DNA of 19,234 nt from UBA1724 sp963621575 (GTDB lineage: Bacteria; Verrucomicrobiota; Lentisphaeria; Oligosphaerales; Oligosphaeraceae): positions 1-19,234 of the forward strand of contig CAVFEH010000026.1 of the NCBI GenBank assembly GCA_963621575.1. The letters are read 5' to 3'. Position 1 is the stretch's first letter, and each line of letters starts with the position of its first letter. This document shows positions 1 through 7,578 of this stretch, piece by piece. Position numbers and translations under genes: made by a program. The notes beneath the pieces were generated by a model. It did no database searches. It was not told the DNA's origin and saw only the letters and a program-made list of their open reading frames with translations.

Positions 1-1651
1 TCCTGGAGGCGGGGGCCGGCTGGGAGGCGGCCTTCTCCTCGGCCAGTTTCTGGTGGTAGTAGTCGTATCCGCCATAGAACTTCCGGATCCGCCCGGGCTC
101 CATGGCGTAGATGGAATTCGCCACGCCGCGGACAAATTCGATGTCGTGGGAGACCAGGGCGATGGTGCCGGGATACTTCGCCAGGGCATCCTGGAGGGCC
201 TCCCGGGCGTGGATGTCCAGGTGGGTGGTGGGCTCGTCCAACAGCAGAAAATTCAGGGGACGCAGGAGGAGCCGCGCCAGGCCCAGGCGAACCTTCTCGC
301 CGCCGGAGAGCACCTGGACCTTCTTGTCCACCGCCTCCCCATGGAAGCCGAAGGATCCCATCATGGCGCGGATGTCGGCCTCGGATCGGTCGGAGGCGTA
401 GCTCTTCGCGGTCTCGTAGATGGTGGCGTCGGGATCCATGGTCTCGGCGTAGTCCTGGGACTGGTACCCCATGAGGACATTCGTGCCGCAGACAACCTTT
501 CCGCGGCGCGGAGTGAACTTCCCGGCCATGAGCCGCAGCAGCGTGGTCTTTCCCATGCCGTTGAGTCCCACGAAGGCGGCGTGCTCGCCGCGCTCCAGGC
601 GCAGACTGCAGTGGGAGATCACGTCGTAGACGCCGTCGTAGGAGAATCCCACGTCCTCCAGGCGCAGGACCTCGTCGCCGGAGCGCGGGGGTTCCGGCAG
701 GCGGATGACGGGCGCGTGGTCCACGATGGACTGCACCTCGATCTCCTCCAGCTTGTCCAATTGCTTCTGGCGGCTCTGGGCCTGGGCGGCCTTGGTGGCC
801 TGGGCGCGGAAGCGGTCGATGAAGCGCTGGAGCTGCTCCTTCCGGCGATCCAGATTCTGCTTCTGGGCCAGCAGCTGTTCGTGGCGGGCGGAGCGGGTCT
901 CGCGGTAGTAGGCGTAGTTCCCGGGATAGCGGGTCACGCGGCCCCCCATGACCTCCAGGGTCACATTGGTGAGGGTGTTGAGCATGTAGCGGTCGTGGGA
1001 GACCAGCAGCAGCGTGCCCGGATAGCCCTTCAGATAGTCCGAAAGCCACTCCACGGCGGGGACGTCCAGGTAGTTCGTGGGCTCGTCCAGCACCAGCACG
1101 TCGGTTTGGGCCACCAGGATGCGGGCAAGCTCTGCGCGGATCTGCCATCCGCCGGAGAAGCTGTTGAAGGGATCCTGGAAGCGGCTCCCGGGGAAGCCCA
1201 GTCCGGAGAGCGTGGCCTCCGCGCGGGTGCGCAATTCGTAGCCACCCAGATGTTCGTAGCGGGTCTGGAGATCCCCAAGGCGCCCCAGGAGGCGGCTGCT
1301 CTCCTCCTCGGAGAGATTCTCCTCCGACGCCAGCCGCGCCTCGATGGCATCCAGGTCCCGGCTGATCTCGTGGAGCTCCGGCAGGGCGTCCTCCGCATAG
1401 TCCAGCAGCGAAGTCTGGATGGCGTGCGCATTGAGCTGCTGCCGGACATATCCGATGCGCTGGCTGGAGGGGTAATGAATCTCGCCGTGGTCCGGCTGCT
1501 GGTTCCCCGCCAGCATCTCCAGCAACGTGGACTTTCCGGCGCCGTTGGGGCCCACGAAGCCCACGCGCTCGCCGTCGTGGATCGCGAAATTCGCCTCGCT
1601 GATCACCACCTGGCGGCCAAAATTCTTGCTGACATTCACGAATTGTATCAT
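1..1651 (-). CDS. ABC-F family ATPase (translation factor type), C-terminus off the left edge
   Basis: Seen: 550 codons are visible from ATG at 1651, with two ABC domains and no membrane segment. The first domain has Walker A GPNGAGKST at residues 34-42, signature SGGWQ at 166-170 and Walker B VLDEPTNYLD at 187-196. A charged helical linker rich in Gln/Lys/Arg follows, then a second domain with GLNGMGKTT, SGGEKVRLGLARLLL and LLLDEPTTHLD. Family knowledge: tandem soluble ABC domains joined by such a linker define ABC-F proteins (Uup, EttA, antibiotic-resistance ABC-Fs), which act on ribosomes, often at the E site. The C-terminal tail after FYGGYDYYHQKLAEEKAA is cut by the window edge, so a possible C-terminal coiled coil cannot be judged. 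The start overlaps the ybaK stop as ATGA, which suggests translational coupling and explains the lack of a ribosome-binding site. Which ABC-F subfamily it belongs to cannot be decided here. Confidence 0.93.
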   Translation of the reverse strand, partial: MIQFVNVSKNFGRQVVISEANFAIHDGERVGFVGPNGAGKSTLLEMLAGNQQPDHGEIHYPSSQRIGYVRQQLNAHAIQTSLLDYAEDALPELHEISRDLDAIEARLASEENLSEEESSRLLGRLGDLQTRYEHLGGYELRTRAEATLSGLGFPGSRFQDPFNSFSGGWQIRAELARILVAQTDVLVLDEPTNYLDVPAVEWLSDYLKGYPGTLLLVSHDRYMLNTLTNVTLEVMGGRVTRYPGNYAYYRETRSARHEQLLAQKQNLDRRKEQLQRFIDRFRAQATKAAQAQSRQKQLDKLEEIEVQSIVDHAPVIRLPEPPRSGDEVLRLEDVGFSYDGVYDVISHCSLRLERGEHAAFVGLNGMGKTTLLRLMAGKFTPRRGKVVCGTNVLMGYQSQDYAETMDPDATIYETAKSYASDRSEADIRAMMGSFGFHGEAVDKKVQVLSGGEKVRLGLARLLLRPLNFLLLDEPTTHLDIHAREALQDALAKYPGTIALVSHDIEFVRGVANSIYAMEPGRIRKFYGGYDYYHQKLAEEKAASQPAPASR

Positions 1652-2133
1652 TTCGTCAAATCCGCATATTCCGCGTTCACGAACCTCCGGAGATCCTCCG
1701 GGGACAGCTCCACATTCAACCCCGTGTGGCCACCGGAGACGAAGATCCGGTCGAAGAGCTGCGCCGTCTCGTCGATGTAGGTGGGGAGGAGCTTCTTCTG
1801 GCCGATGGGAGAGCAGCCGCCGTGGACATACCCCGTCAAGGGCAGCAGCTCCTTCTGCGGAAGCATCTCCACGAACTTCTGGCCGCAGGCCTTCGCCGCC
1901 TTCTTCAAATCCAGCTCCCCCGTGGCCGGCACCACAAAGACGAAGTACGTCCGCGCAACCGCCCCCGTGGTCACCAGCGTCTTGAAGACCTGGTCCGGCA
2001 TGGCGCCCACGCGCTCCGCGCATGTCCGGGCGTCCAGCCTGCCGTCCGAGACATCGAACTCGTGCCACGCAAAGGCGATCCCCGCATTCTCCAAAAGGCG
2101 GAGGACATTGGTTTTGATCGTAGGAGAAGACAT
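1648..2133 (-). CDS. ybaK: Cys-tRNA(Pro)/Cys-tRNA(Cys) deacylase, YbaK/EbsC family
   Basis: A 161-residue single-domain protein of the usual YbaK length. Seen: FKTL at residues 50-53, whose lysine corresponds to the essential lysine of E. coli YbaK; the glycine-rich GYVHGGCSPIGQKK at 101-114; and SGGHTGLNVELSPEDL at 133-148, a segment typical of the family. Family knowledge: YbaK hydrolyses cysteine mischarged on tRNA(Pro) by prolyl-tRNA synthetase, in trans and in the cytoplasm. The gene begins 12 bp after the murE stop and its TGA overlaps the ATG of the ABC-F gene, so murE, ybaK and the ABC-F gene are probably co-transcribed. No Shine-Dalgarno sequence precedes the ATG. Both ybaK and its downstream partner act on translation, which may be why they are coupled (inference). 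Confidence 0.94.
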   Translation of the reverse strand: MSSPTIKTNVLRLLENAGIAFAWHEFDVSDGRLDARTCAERVGAMPDQVFKTLVTTGAVARTYFVFVVPATGELDLKKAAKACGQKFVEMLPQKELLPLTGYVHGGCSPIGQKKLLPTYIDETAQLFDRIFVSGGHTGLNVELSPEDLRRFVNAEYADLTK

Positions 2134-2145
2134 AAGGAAAAGCCG

Positions 2146-3609
2146 CTACAGCCTTTGCAGGCATTCCCAGTCGGAGAAGGGATGTTTCACGTGATTGACC
2201 TCCTGGTAGTCCTCGTGGCCTTTTCCGGCGATGAGAAGCCAGTCGCCGGGAGCGCAGGAAGCCACGGCGTCGTGGATGGCGCGGGCGCGGTCGGCCTGCC
2301 GATGGAAGGAGACGGCGGGGGGGATTCCGGCGGCCACATCATCCAGAATGGCCTCCGGGTCCTCGGTGCGGGGGTTGTCGCTGGTGATCCAGAGGAAGTC
2401 GGCGCACTCCGCCGCGGCGGCGGCCATCATGGGGCGTTTTCCGCGGTCGCGGTCGCCTCCGCAGCCGAAGAGGATCCCCAGCCGACCGGGGCACTCCGGC
2501 CGCAGCGCCTGGAGGGCGCAGCGGATCTCCTCGGGCGTATGCGCGTAGTCCACGAAGGCCACGGCGCCGTTGGGGCAGACAAAACGCTGAAGGCGCCCCG
2601 GCGCGCCCCGGGTCTGCGCGAGCGTGTCCCGGATGACCGCCTCGGGCACGTCCAGTCCACGGGCCAGCAGTCCGGCGCAGCGGGCATTCTGGCGGTTGAA
2701 GGCGCCCGGGAGGGGGCACTTCCACTGCGGCCCGGAATTCTGGCGGAAGCCCAGGACCCGGGGACGCCGCCCCGGGGGGAGCGCCTCCAGCTCCTGCGCC
2801 AGCGAGGCCACCGCCGGGTCGTCCAGATTCAGGACTGCGGGGGCGCCGGGAAGGAGGAGCTTGTGGAAAAGGATGATCTTCGCCTTCCAGTACTCCTCCA
2901 TGGTGCCGTGGTAGTCCAGATGGTCCCGGGAGAAATTCGTGAAGGCGCCGGCGGCGAAGCGGGTGGTGCCCGTGCGCTCCTGATGGAGAGCGGCGCTGGA
3001 GCACTCCATGACCACGGTGCGCACGCCGTTGCCGCGCATCTGGAGGAAGAGCTCCTGGAGGAGGAAGGGCGTGGGAGTGGTGCGGTCGGCGGGCAACTCC
3101 CGCCCCCCGCCGACATCATAGACCACGGTGCCGATCATGCCCACGGGCTCCCCTGCGGCCCGGAGGATCTCCCGCAGCAGAAAGGCGGTGGTGGTCTTTC
3201 CGGCGGTGCCCGTGATGCCCACCAGCCGCAGCGCCCCCGCGGGACAATCCGCGAAGGCCTCCGCAATCCGCGCCACCGCCGCATATCCCGTGCCGGGACG
3301 AATGGCGATGACAGGCACAGTACACGACAGCCCCGGACGATCGGAGAGCACCGCCGCCGCGCCCTTGGCCAGCGCCTGGGGCACGAAGTCGTTGCCGTCC
3401 GCCACGGCGCCCTTGATGGCGCAGAAGAGCGCCCCGGGACGCGCCTCCCGGGAATCCCCGCAGGCCCCGGAGAGCGTCGGAAGAGACTCCACCCGTCCGC
3501 GCGCCATGCCACCGGGCAGCCGGAGGGTGGCCCCGAAGGGCGCCAGGAGTGCGCAAAGCTCCCCCGGCTTCCAACTCCGACGATCCAGAATGCCGCCCGG
3601 CGACGCCAT
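2146..3609 (-). CDS. murE: UDP-N-acetylmuramoyl-L-alanyl-D-glutamate--2,6-diaminopimelate ligase
   Basis: 487 residues, close to the E. coli MurE length. It adds meso-diaminopimelate to UDP-MurNAc-L-Ala-D-Glu in the cytoplasm. Seen: N-terminal Mur domain with DSREARPGALFCAIKG (52-67), ATP-binding loop GITGTAGKTT (131-140), YWKAKIILF (240-248) with the expected carbamylated lysine at 244, the VDYAHTPE segment (353-360), FGCGGDRDRGKRP (381-393) and DNPR (411-414). DNPR is the known determinant for meso-diaminopimelate rather than lysine. I chose the start at 3609 because it precedes a normal MurE N-terminus and lies 14 bp after the helicase stop. The frame stays open upstream through the helicase gene, but that stretch is an out-of-frame shadow and not a fusion. 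No other cell-division or cell-wall cluster genes are adjacent, so this murE stands outside the usual dcw cluster in this window. Confidence 0.96.
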   Translation of the reverse strand: MASPGGILDRRSWKPGELCALLAPFGATLRLPGGMARGRVESLPTLSGACGDSREARPGALFCAIKGAVADGNDFVPQALAKGAAAVLSDRPGLSCTVPVIAIRPGTGYAAVARIAEAFADCPAGALRLVGITGTAGKTTTAFLLREILRAAGEPVGMIGTVVYDVGGGRELPADRTTPTPFLLQELFLQMRGNGVRTVVMECSSAALHQERTGTTRFAAGAFTNFSRDHLDYHGTMEEYWKAKIILFHKLLLPGAPAVLNLDDPAVASLAQELEALPPGRRPRVLGFRQNSGPQWKCPLPGAFNRQNARCAGLLARGLDVPEAVIRDTLAQTRGAPGRLQRFVCPNGAVAFVDYAHTPEEIRCALQALRPECPGRLGILFGCGGDRDRGKRPMMAAAAAECADFLWITSDNPRTEDPEAILDDVAAGIPPAVSFHRQADRARAIHDAVASCAPGDWLLIAGKGHEDYQEVNHVKHPFSDWECLQRL

Positions 3610-3623
3610 GGAAAATGCCCCGC

Positions 3624-5504
3624 CTACTTTTCCGGCAGCGGATTGCCGAACTTCAGCGCGCGGCGCTGCTTGCGGTTCAGCTTGGGGGTGCCGTCCGGAT
3701 TCAACAGCACCGGCTTCGCCACGGCGGGACGCTCGCCACGGGCCTCCTCCCTCTCCCGCTTCCCGCGCTTCTGGACGCGGTCCTTGTCCCCGCCGGATCC
3801 ATAGTCCTCGTGACGGCGCTTCGGGCGGTCCTGGCCGGCGCCGAAAGATCCACGCTCGTCGTAGCGGCGCTTCTTCGCGGGACGCTCGGAGAATCCCTCG
3901 TCCCCGCGGTCTTCGCGGGCGCCCTCGCGGCCCTTCTTGTGGAAGCCGCCCTCCTTCCGCTTGCGGGACGGACGGGACTCCCCGCCGCCCTCGCGGCCCT
4001 CGCGCTCCTCCTGGAAGAGCGCGCGCTGTGCGAAGCGGCTGCGGTTGCGGTAGGCCCGGGCGGTGAGCTTCTCCAGCTTCTCGGGGGAAACGCCGATGTG
4101 CTCGGGCCCCTGGTCGGCGGTGAGGGCCAGCTGGCGCGAGACCATCTTCGTGAAGAGGACCGCGGGATCCTGGTCCTGGCTGGCGATCATCTCCCGGATC
4201 TTCCCGAAGAGCTTCACGTCCAGATTGGCGGCGAAAAGAGACGCCAGCAGACGCTCCAGACGCTGGGCATTCACCTGGTCGCGGGTGGGGATCTGCCCCA
4301 GGAAGAGCTTGGCGCCCACAGAACGGCGGATGCCCTCCAGCTGGCGCAGCTCCCGCGGCGTCACCAGCGTGATCGCCTTGCCCGTCTTGCCCGCGCGGCC
4401 CGTGCGGCCGATGCGGTGCACATAGGCGCGGCTGTCGAAAGGAAGGTGGTAGTTGAAGACGTGGGAGACATTGTCCACGTCGATGCCGCGGGCTGCCACG
4501 TCGGTGGCCACCAGGATATCGAAATCCCCCCGGCGGAAGGCCGCCATGACGCGTCCGCGGGCCGCCTGCTCCATGTCGCCGTGAAGGCAATTCACGTTGT
4601 AGCCACGGCCGCCCAGCAGGATGTTCAGGGAGTCCGTCTCCTCCCGCGTGCGGCAGAAGATGATGGCCTTGGTGACATCCTCGGACTCGATGAGACGCAC
4701 CACGGCGTTGGTGCGCTCGTACTCCTCGATGATGAAGTAGTGCTGTTCGATGTCGTTGTTGGCGCCCTGCGGAGTCTCGGTCTCCAGCATGACGGGGTCG
4801 TGGAGGATGTCGCGGGCCAGGGCCTCCACCTGCTTGGGCATGGTGGCGGAGAAGAGCATGGTCTGATGGGGGCCGGGGAACTGCCGGAAGATCCGCTTCA
4901 CGTCGTCGATGAAGCCCATGTCCAGCATCTCGTCTGCCTCGTCCACCACGATGACGGCAGGATTCACGCCCTCGAAGTGCCCGGATTCCATGAGGTCGAT
5001 GAGGCGCCCGGGAGTGGCCACCAGGATATTCACGCCGCGGGCCAGGAGCTCCTCCTGGCGGCGATAGGACTGCCCGCCCGTGAAGGCGGCGGGTTTCAGG
5101 CCGGTGAAGTGCCCCAGGCGGTAGAGCTCGCTGGAGATCTGCGCGGCCAGCTCGCGGGTGGGGGTCAGCACCAGCATCTGGAGGCCCTCCAGGTCCTTGA
5201 TCCGCTCCATGGAGGGCAGGCCGAAGGCGGTGGTCTTGCCCGTGCCCGTCAACGCCTGCCCCAGCAGATCCCGGCCCTTCAGGGCCTCCGGAATCGCCGA
5301 TTTCTGAATCGGAGTGGGCTCGCAGAAGCCCGCCTCGCGGATGCCCGCCATCAATTCCCCGCACAGGCCAAAGCCCGCAAACCCCGCGCCAGGCTCCAGC
5401 ACAGGCTCCCCGGAAACCGCCTCCGGCTGCTCCACAGCCTCCGCGGCGGCCCCTGCGGAAGCCTCCGCTTTCTCCAACCCCTCGTCCCGCATACGCTCGT
5501 CCAT
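3624..5504 (-). CDS. DEAD-box ATP-dependent RNA helicase with a long basic tail (DeaD/CsdA-like)
   Basis: 626 residues. Seen in order: Q motif FGL...GFCEPTPIQ (45-67); motif I ALTGTGKT (84-91), where Leu replaces the more usual Gln of AQTGTGKT; PTRELA (115-120); TPGR (164-167); DEAD (188-191); SAT (219-221); the second RecA domain with ARGIDVD (338-344) and HRIGRTGR (363-370); a helical segment; and from about residue 495 a low-complexity tail rich in Arg, Lys, Glu and Gly, ending in LNRKQRRALKFGN. Family knowledge: DeaD-type helicases unwind RNA during ribosome assembly and at low temperature, and basic tails help bind RNA. The first ~40 residues are Ala/Glu-rich and probably disordered. The 174-bp leader contains a hairpin with a T run and a TATAGT box, so it may start its own transcript. 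The murE-ybaK-ABC-F genes follow with gaps of 14 and 12 bp and one overlap. The exact subfamily is uncertain. Confidence 0.95.
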   Translation of the reverse strand: MDERMRDEGLEKAEASAGAAAEAVEQPEAVSGEPVLEPGAGFAGFGLCGELMAGIREAGFCEPTPIQKSAIPEALKGRDLLGQALTGTGKTTAFGLPSMERIKDLEGLQMLVLTPTRELAAQISSELYRLGHFTGLKPAAFTGGQSYRRQEELLARGVNILVATPGRLIDLMESGHFEGVNPAVIVVDEADEMLDMGFIDDVKRIFRQFPGPHQTMLFSATMPKQVEALARDILHDPVMLETETPQGANNDIEQHYFIIEEYERTNAVVRLIESEDVTKAIIFCRTREETDSLNILLGGRGYNVNCLHGDMEQAARGRVMAAFRRGDFDILVATDVAARGIDVDNVSHVFNYHLPFDSRAYVHRIGRTGRAGKTGKAITLVTPRELRQLEGIRRSVGAKLFLGQIPTRDQVNAQRLERLLASLFAANLDVKLFGKIREMIASQDQDPAVLFTKMVSRQLALTADQGPEHIGVSPEKLEKLTARAYRNRSRFAQRALFQEEREGREGGGESRPSRKRKEGGFHKKGREGAREDRGDEGFSERPAKKRRYDERGSFGAGQDRPKRRHEDYGSGGDKDRVQKRGKREREEARGERPAVAKPVLLNPDGTPKLNRKQRRALKFGNPLPEK

Positions 5505-5558
5505 AAAACTTCAGAACTCCACAAAAACAAAATTCACAAGTGCATCCCGATTCCCTGG

Positions 5559-5577
5559 AAAACGGCGACTTTCGCCG
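5559..5577 (-). terminator. Hairpin plus T run, terminator or attenuator between the EIIA-like gene and the helicase gene
   Basis: Read on the minus strand, a 6-bp stem (CGGCGA / TCGCCG) with a 3-nt loop is followed directly by TTTT. It lies about 100 bp after the stop of the EIIA-like gene and 54 bp before the helicase start. It could end the upstream transcript. If the TATAGT box at 5597-5602 is the helicase promoter, it would instead lie in the helicase leader. The T run is short, so termination strength is doubtful. Confidence 0.45.
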
Positions 5578-5596
5578 CAGGGCGGGTGGAATGGGT

Positions 5597-5602
5597 ACTA
5601 TA
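5597..5602 (-). promoter_or_regulatory. Possible -10 box (TATAGT) upstream of the helicase gene
   Basis: TATAGT on the minus strand, 93 bp upstream of the helicase ATG, in an otherwise gene-free 174-bp gap. No good -35 hexamer is visible at the usual spacing, so this is a weak prediction based on one hexamer and on position. Confidence 0.25.
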
Positions 5603-5678
5603 ACCCGCTCCGGCTAAACCCTCTTGCCCAAACATGGACATTTTCGGACACAACACGACAGCTTTTCCGCGTTGCCGG

Positions 5679-6353
5679 TCATTTCCCGTGGACTGCCTGG
5701 AGCATCTCCCCGGGGGTTGTGGCCTCCCGGAGTTGCTGAAGGAAGGGTCCTTCCGCGGCCAGCCGGCAGAGCTTTCCCAGGATTTCGAGGTGTTCCCGGG
5801 GGTTGAGGGAGCAGATCAGGAAGAAGAGGTCCGTGGGCGTGCCGTTCTCCTCGCCGAAATGGATGGGGACGCGGGTGTGCGCGATGGCCAGGAAGGGCTC
5901 CACGCAGGTGTATTCGTCACGGGAGATGGGGTGCACCAGCGCGATGCCCTCGGCCATGGCGGTGGAGCCGGCCTCCTCGCGGCGTCGGAGTCCCTCCAGG
6001 AACTCCCGGGGATCGTAGAGGAGCCCTGCGCGCTCGGCCAGCGCGGTCAATTCCCGAAGGACGGCGGGCTTGGTCTTCCCCTCCAGGGCGGGCTCCATGA
6101 GCTCCAGGCGGCAATATCCCTCCAGGAGGAACTCCGGCGGCGGCGCCTGGCGGGGATTTTCCCGATGATGCACGGGGAGGCGCCGGACCATCCGGGTGGT
6201 GTACCAGGTGTCCACCTCCTCGGGATCGAACATCATGCGGTCGCCCTGGGGGACGCAGGGGATTTCGCCGGAGGTGACGAGGGCGCGCAACTCCCCGGTC
6301 TCCACATTCAGGAAGGCGGCGGCCTCCTCGAGATTCCAGAGCCTGATTGCCAT
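5679..6353 (-). CDS. HTH DNA-binding domain fused to a PTS EIIA (type 2, PTS-Ntr-like) domain
   Basis: 224 residues. The N-terminus has the look of an excisionase/MerR-like helix-turn-helix (LWNLEEAAAFLNVETGELRALVTSGEIPCV, residues 5-34, then a FDPEEVDTW wing). A Pro-rich linker near 60-75 leads to an EIIA type 2 domain (about 76-224) in which GIALVHP (136-142) matches the AIPH phosphorylation motif, making His141 the likely phospho-acceptor. Family knowledge: EIIA-Ntr domains receive phosphate from HPr or its Ntr paralogue and act mostly in regulation. Inference: a one-piece sensor whose DNA binding is tuned by phosphorylation. No sugar permease or other PTS gene is in the window. It starts 12 bp after the metallophosphoesterase stop, so it is probably the last gene of that transcript. 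No Shine-Dalgarno sequence is seen. Confidence 0.85.
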   Translation of the reverse strand: MAIRLWNLEEAAAFLNVETGELRALVTSGEIPCVPQGDRMMFDPEEVDTWYTTRMVRRLPVHHRENPRQAPPPEFLLEGYCRLELMEPALEGKTKPAVLRELTALAERAGLLYDPREFLEGLRRREEAGSTAMAEGIALVHPISRDEYTCVEPFLAIAHTRVPIHFGEENGTPTDLFFLICSLNPREHLEILGKLCRLAAEGPFLQQLREATTPGEMLQAVHGK

Positions 6354-6365
6354 TTGCGTGAGTCG

Positions 6366-7460
6366 CTACTTCTTCCTGCGGGACTGCTGGACCGCGTACC
6401 GGAGGGCGTAGTCCACCATGGCGCCGGTCACCTGCTCCACCTCCGCATCCAAATCCGGATCCTCCTGATAGGGGTTGCCTTCCCGGCGGGAGACGTCCAC
6501 CGCATCGCATGTCTCCACGGCGTGGAGGCCGCTCCGGAAACGGACGGGAATGGGCGCACGGAGATACTTCGGGACGGGGCGGTACCTGCCCTTGTCCTCC
6601 GGGGCGGCGGATTCCTCCCAGGCCTGCGAGACCACGCAGTCGGGATAGAAGCTTAGGAGCCGGAAGCCGGGTCGGTGGCTGTGTCCGGAAGAGGGGCAGA
6701 TCCACTGCCGCCAATGCCCCTTGGTGAACTCCAGGTCCAGGTGGAAGTGTCCGCCCAGGGCCAGGAAGGCCTGCGGGGACTTGTCCAGCATCATGGAGAT
6801 CTCCGGGGCATCCAGGGTGGCGGGCGGCAGGAGGGGTTCGTGCTGGATGTAGATCACGGGCTGCCCTGCGGTGCCCGCGCGCTCCAGCTCCTCCTCGAGC
6901 CACTGGAGGCTCTCCTGGGCATGCAGGGTGCAGCCGTTTGCCTTTCCCCCGCGGTCGGGAGCGAAGGCGACAAAGCGGAAGCCGCCCAGGGTGAAGGCGA
7001 ACTGGCGGCTGGCGAAGGCGGTCTCCAGGGGCCAATTGTCGCCGGGAATGGCAATGGCCTCCACACGGTCCTTCCCGCCCTCCGTTCCCAGGCACTGGTC
7101 CAAGAACTGCCGGAAGCCCCGGCTGCGCTCCGCGCCGTCCTCGCCCATGCCCCAGTTGTCACCCGAGAAAAGCACCGCAACCGGCTTCAGGTCCTCACGG
7201 ATCTGCTGCAGGAGCGCCCGGTGATACTCCCGCTTTTCGGGAGAGGTGATGTGCATGTCCGACAGCCAGGCAATCTGGAAGAGCGGCTTGTCCTTCCGGC
7301 GGGCCCACCCGGGCGCCGGACACTGCTCCGCCACCTCGTAGCGCTTCGCAATCTCCAGGAACGTCCCGCGGGCGCCACCGAACTCCTGGGAACACAACAC
7401 CCCGCAAGACAAAAAGAGCGCAAAAAGCGCGGCAAAAGCACGAAATTCCAAATGGTCCAT
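6366..7460 (-). CDS. Exported calcineurin-like metallophosphoesterase
   Basis: 364 residues. Seen: a signal peptide over about residues 1-23 (hydrophobic AALFALFLSCGVLC), then the metal-binding motifs of the calcineurin-like fold: D-x-H in WLSDMHI (D68, H70), SGDNW (D101), PGDNW (D141), HEP (H207) and GHFH (H238, H240). The NH of the classical GNH(D/E) motif is replaced by DNW, a variant worth noting. The substrate cannot be told; family members cleave phosphodiesters, nucleotides or phospholipids. The signal peptide places it in the periplasm or outside the cell. The C-terminal ~100 residues after the GHFH block are polar and match no motif I know. It lies 118 bp after the coiled-coil/TPR gene and 12 bp before the HTH-EIIA gene. 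The leader is pyrimidine-rich with no ribosome-binding site. Confidence 0.87.
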   Translation of the reverse strand: MDHLEFRAFAALFALFLSCGVLCSQEFGGARGTFLEIAKRYEVAEQCPAPGWARRKDKPLFQIAWLSDMHITSPEKREYHRALLQQIREDLKPVAVLFSGDNWGMGEDGAERSRGFRQFLDQCLGTEGGKDRVEAIAIPGDNWPLETAFASRQFAFTLGGFRFVAFAPDRGGKANGCTLHAQESLQWLEEELERAGTAGQPVIYIQHEPLLPPATLDAPEISMMLDKSPQAFLALGGHFHLDLEFTKGHWRQWICPSSGHSHRPGFRLLSFYPDCVVSQAWEESAAPEDKGRYRPVPKYLRAPIPVRFRSGLHAVETCDAVDVSRREGNPYQEDPDLDAEVEQVTGAMVDYALRYAVQQSRRKK

Positions 7461-7578
7461 GAGCGGGGAAGGGGGAAAAAATGAGGAAAGGGAAAAATTC
7501 GGCAGCTCCCTCCAGCCGCCCTGTTCCTGGCCGGCCTTTGGAGAACTGCCTCTGGTTCGTTGTCCAGACGCCGGGCGG

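Noticed and set aside
2146..5364. A 1072-residue minus-strand frame that looks like a helicase/MurE fusion
   Set aside because: Only the part from 3609 down is MurE. The upstream part is out of frame with the real helicase and is low-complexity Arg/Gly/Pro.
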